This document shows, in pieces, positions 63,900 through 64,000 of a DNA stretch of 64,000 nt. Each line of letters opens with the position of its first letter. The first letter of the stretch is position 1. The notes under the pieces are model-generated. The model did not search any database, had not been told where the DNA came from, and was given only the letters and a program-made list of their open reading frames with translations. A program made the translations under genes and the position numbers. The stretch comes from Syngnathus acus (lineage: Eukaryota; Chordata; Actinopteri; Syngnathiformes; Syngnathidae), in the NCBI RefSeq assembly GCF_901709675.1, contig NC_051095.1, forward strand, positions 6,447,956 to 6,511,955, in the 5' to 3' direction.

Positions 63900-64000
63900 A
63901 TTTCGTCTGGTTACTCGCAGCTGGTCAAAAGCGAAAGGAAAGTTTTTACTTATGCTTTTCGATGAATAGGTGAGCCCGAACTCCACGATCCGACTAATCG
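63900..64000. other. Upstream of the chosen cyld-type start
   Basis: The reading frame stays open to the left of the chosen ATG up to about 63986, so extra N-terminal coding sequence or a 5' UTR are both possible. Confidence 0.3.

Overview
The window is nuclear DNA of a bony fish, very probably a teleost. The genes are split into many small exons with GT-AG junctions, the flanks are rich in CA/TG microsatellites, and there are hAT, LINE and tRNA-derived SINE copies. The block slc12a6 - lpcat4 - emc4 matches linked genes on human 15q14. I cannot name the species. Every gene recognised lies on the minus strand, so the 5' ends are at the high coordinates. I joined exons by eye from splice sites, reading frame and family conservation; phases close without frameshift in all complete genes, but single boundaries could be off by a base.

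Layout, low to high coordinate. (1) 33-756: first exons of a gene resembling the schwannomin-interacting protein 1 family, running off the left edge. (2) 2361-5780: abce1, 18 coding exons, 599 aa. (3) 6.7-7.5 kb: 3' end of an L2/CR1-like LINE. (4) 7894-37083: a tandem array of two near-identical ~14.3 kb units plus a 0.57 kb piece of a third. Each unit holds one complete 37-exon gene for a secreted lectin of about 1,355 residues. Its order is signal peptide, six C-type lectin domains (two copies of a three-domain block), SUEL/rhamnose-binding lectin domain, F5/8C (discoidin) domain, LCCL domain, and a seventh C-type lectin domain. I do not recognise this combination as a named family, and it is the most interesting content here. 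(5) 37.2-37.9 kb: another LINE fragment. (6) 39211-48340: slc12a6 (KCC3), 25 coding exons, 1,163 aa, with a hAT element and two CA/TG microsatellites in its introns. (7) 51593-55339: lpcat4, 13 exons, 495 aa. (8) 55919-56737: a second hAT element. (9) 57444-58692: emc4, 5 exons, 189 aa. (10) 59510-63899: a CYLD-type deubiquitinase, 16 exons, 927 aa.

The single-copy genes are unrelated housekeeping or signalling genes: ribosome recycling, K-Cl cotransport, phospholipid remodelling, ER membrane insertion and ubiquitin editing. Nothing suggests joint function. The lectin pair stands apart as a young, locally amplified locus. The two copies are almost identical in introns, but differ in clustered patches of the lectin domains, and a SINE sits in only one copy. 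That fits recent duplication followed by exchange or divergence, as often seen in immune or reproductive lectins; the biological role is inference.
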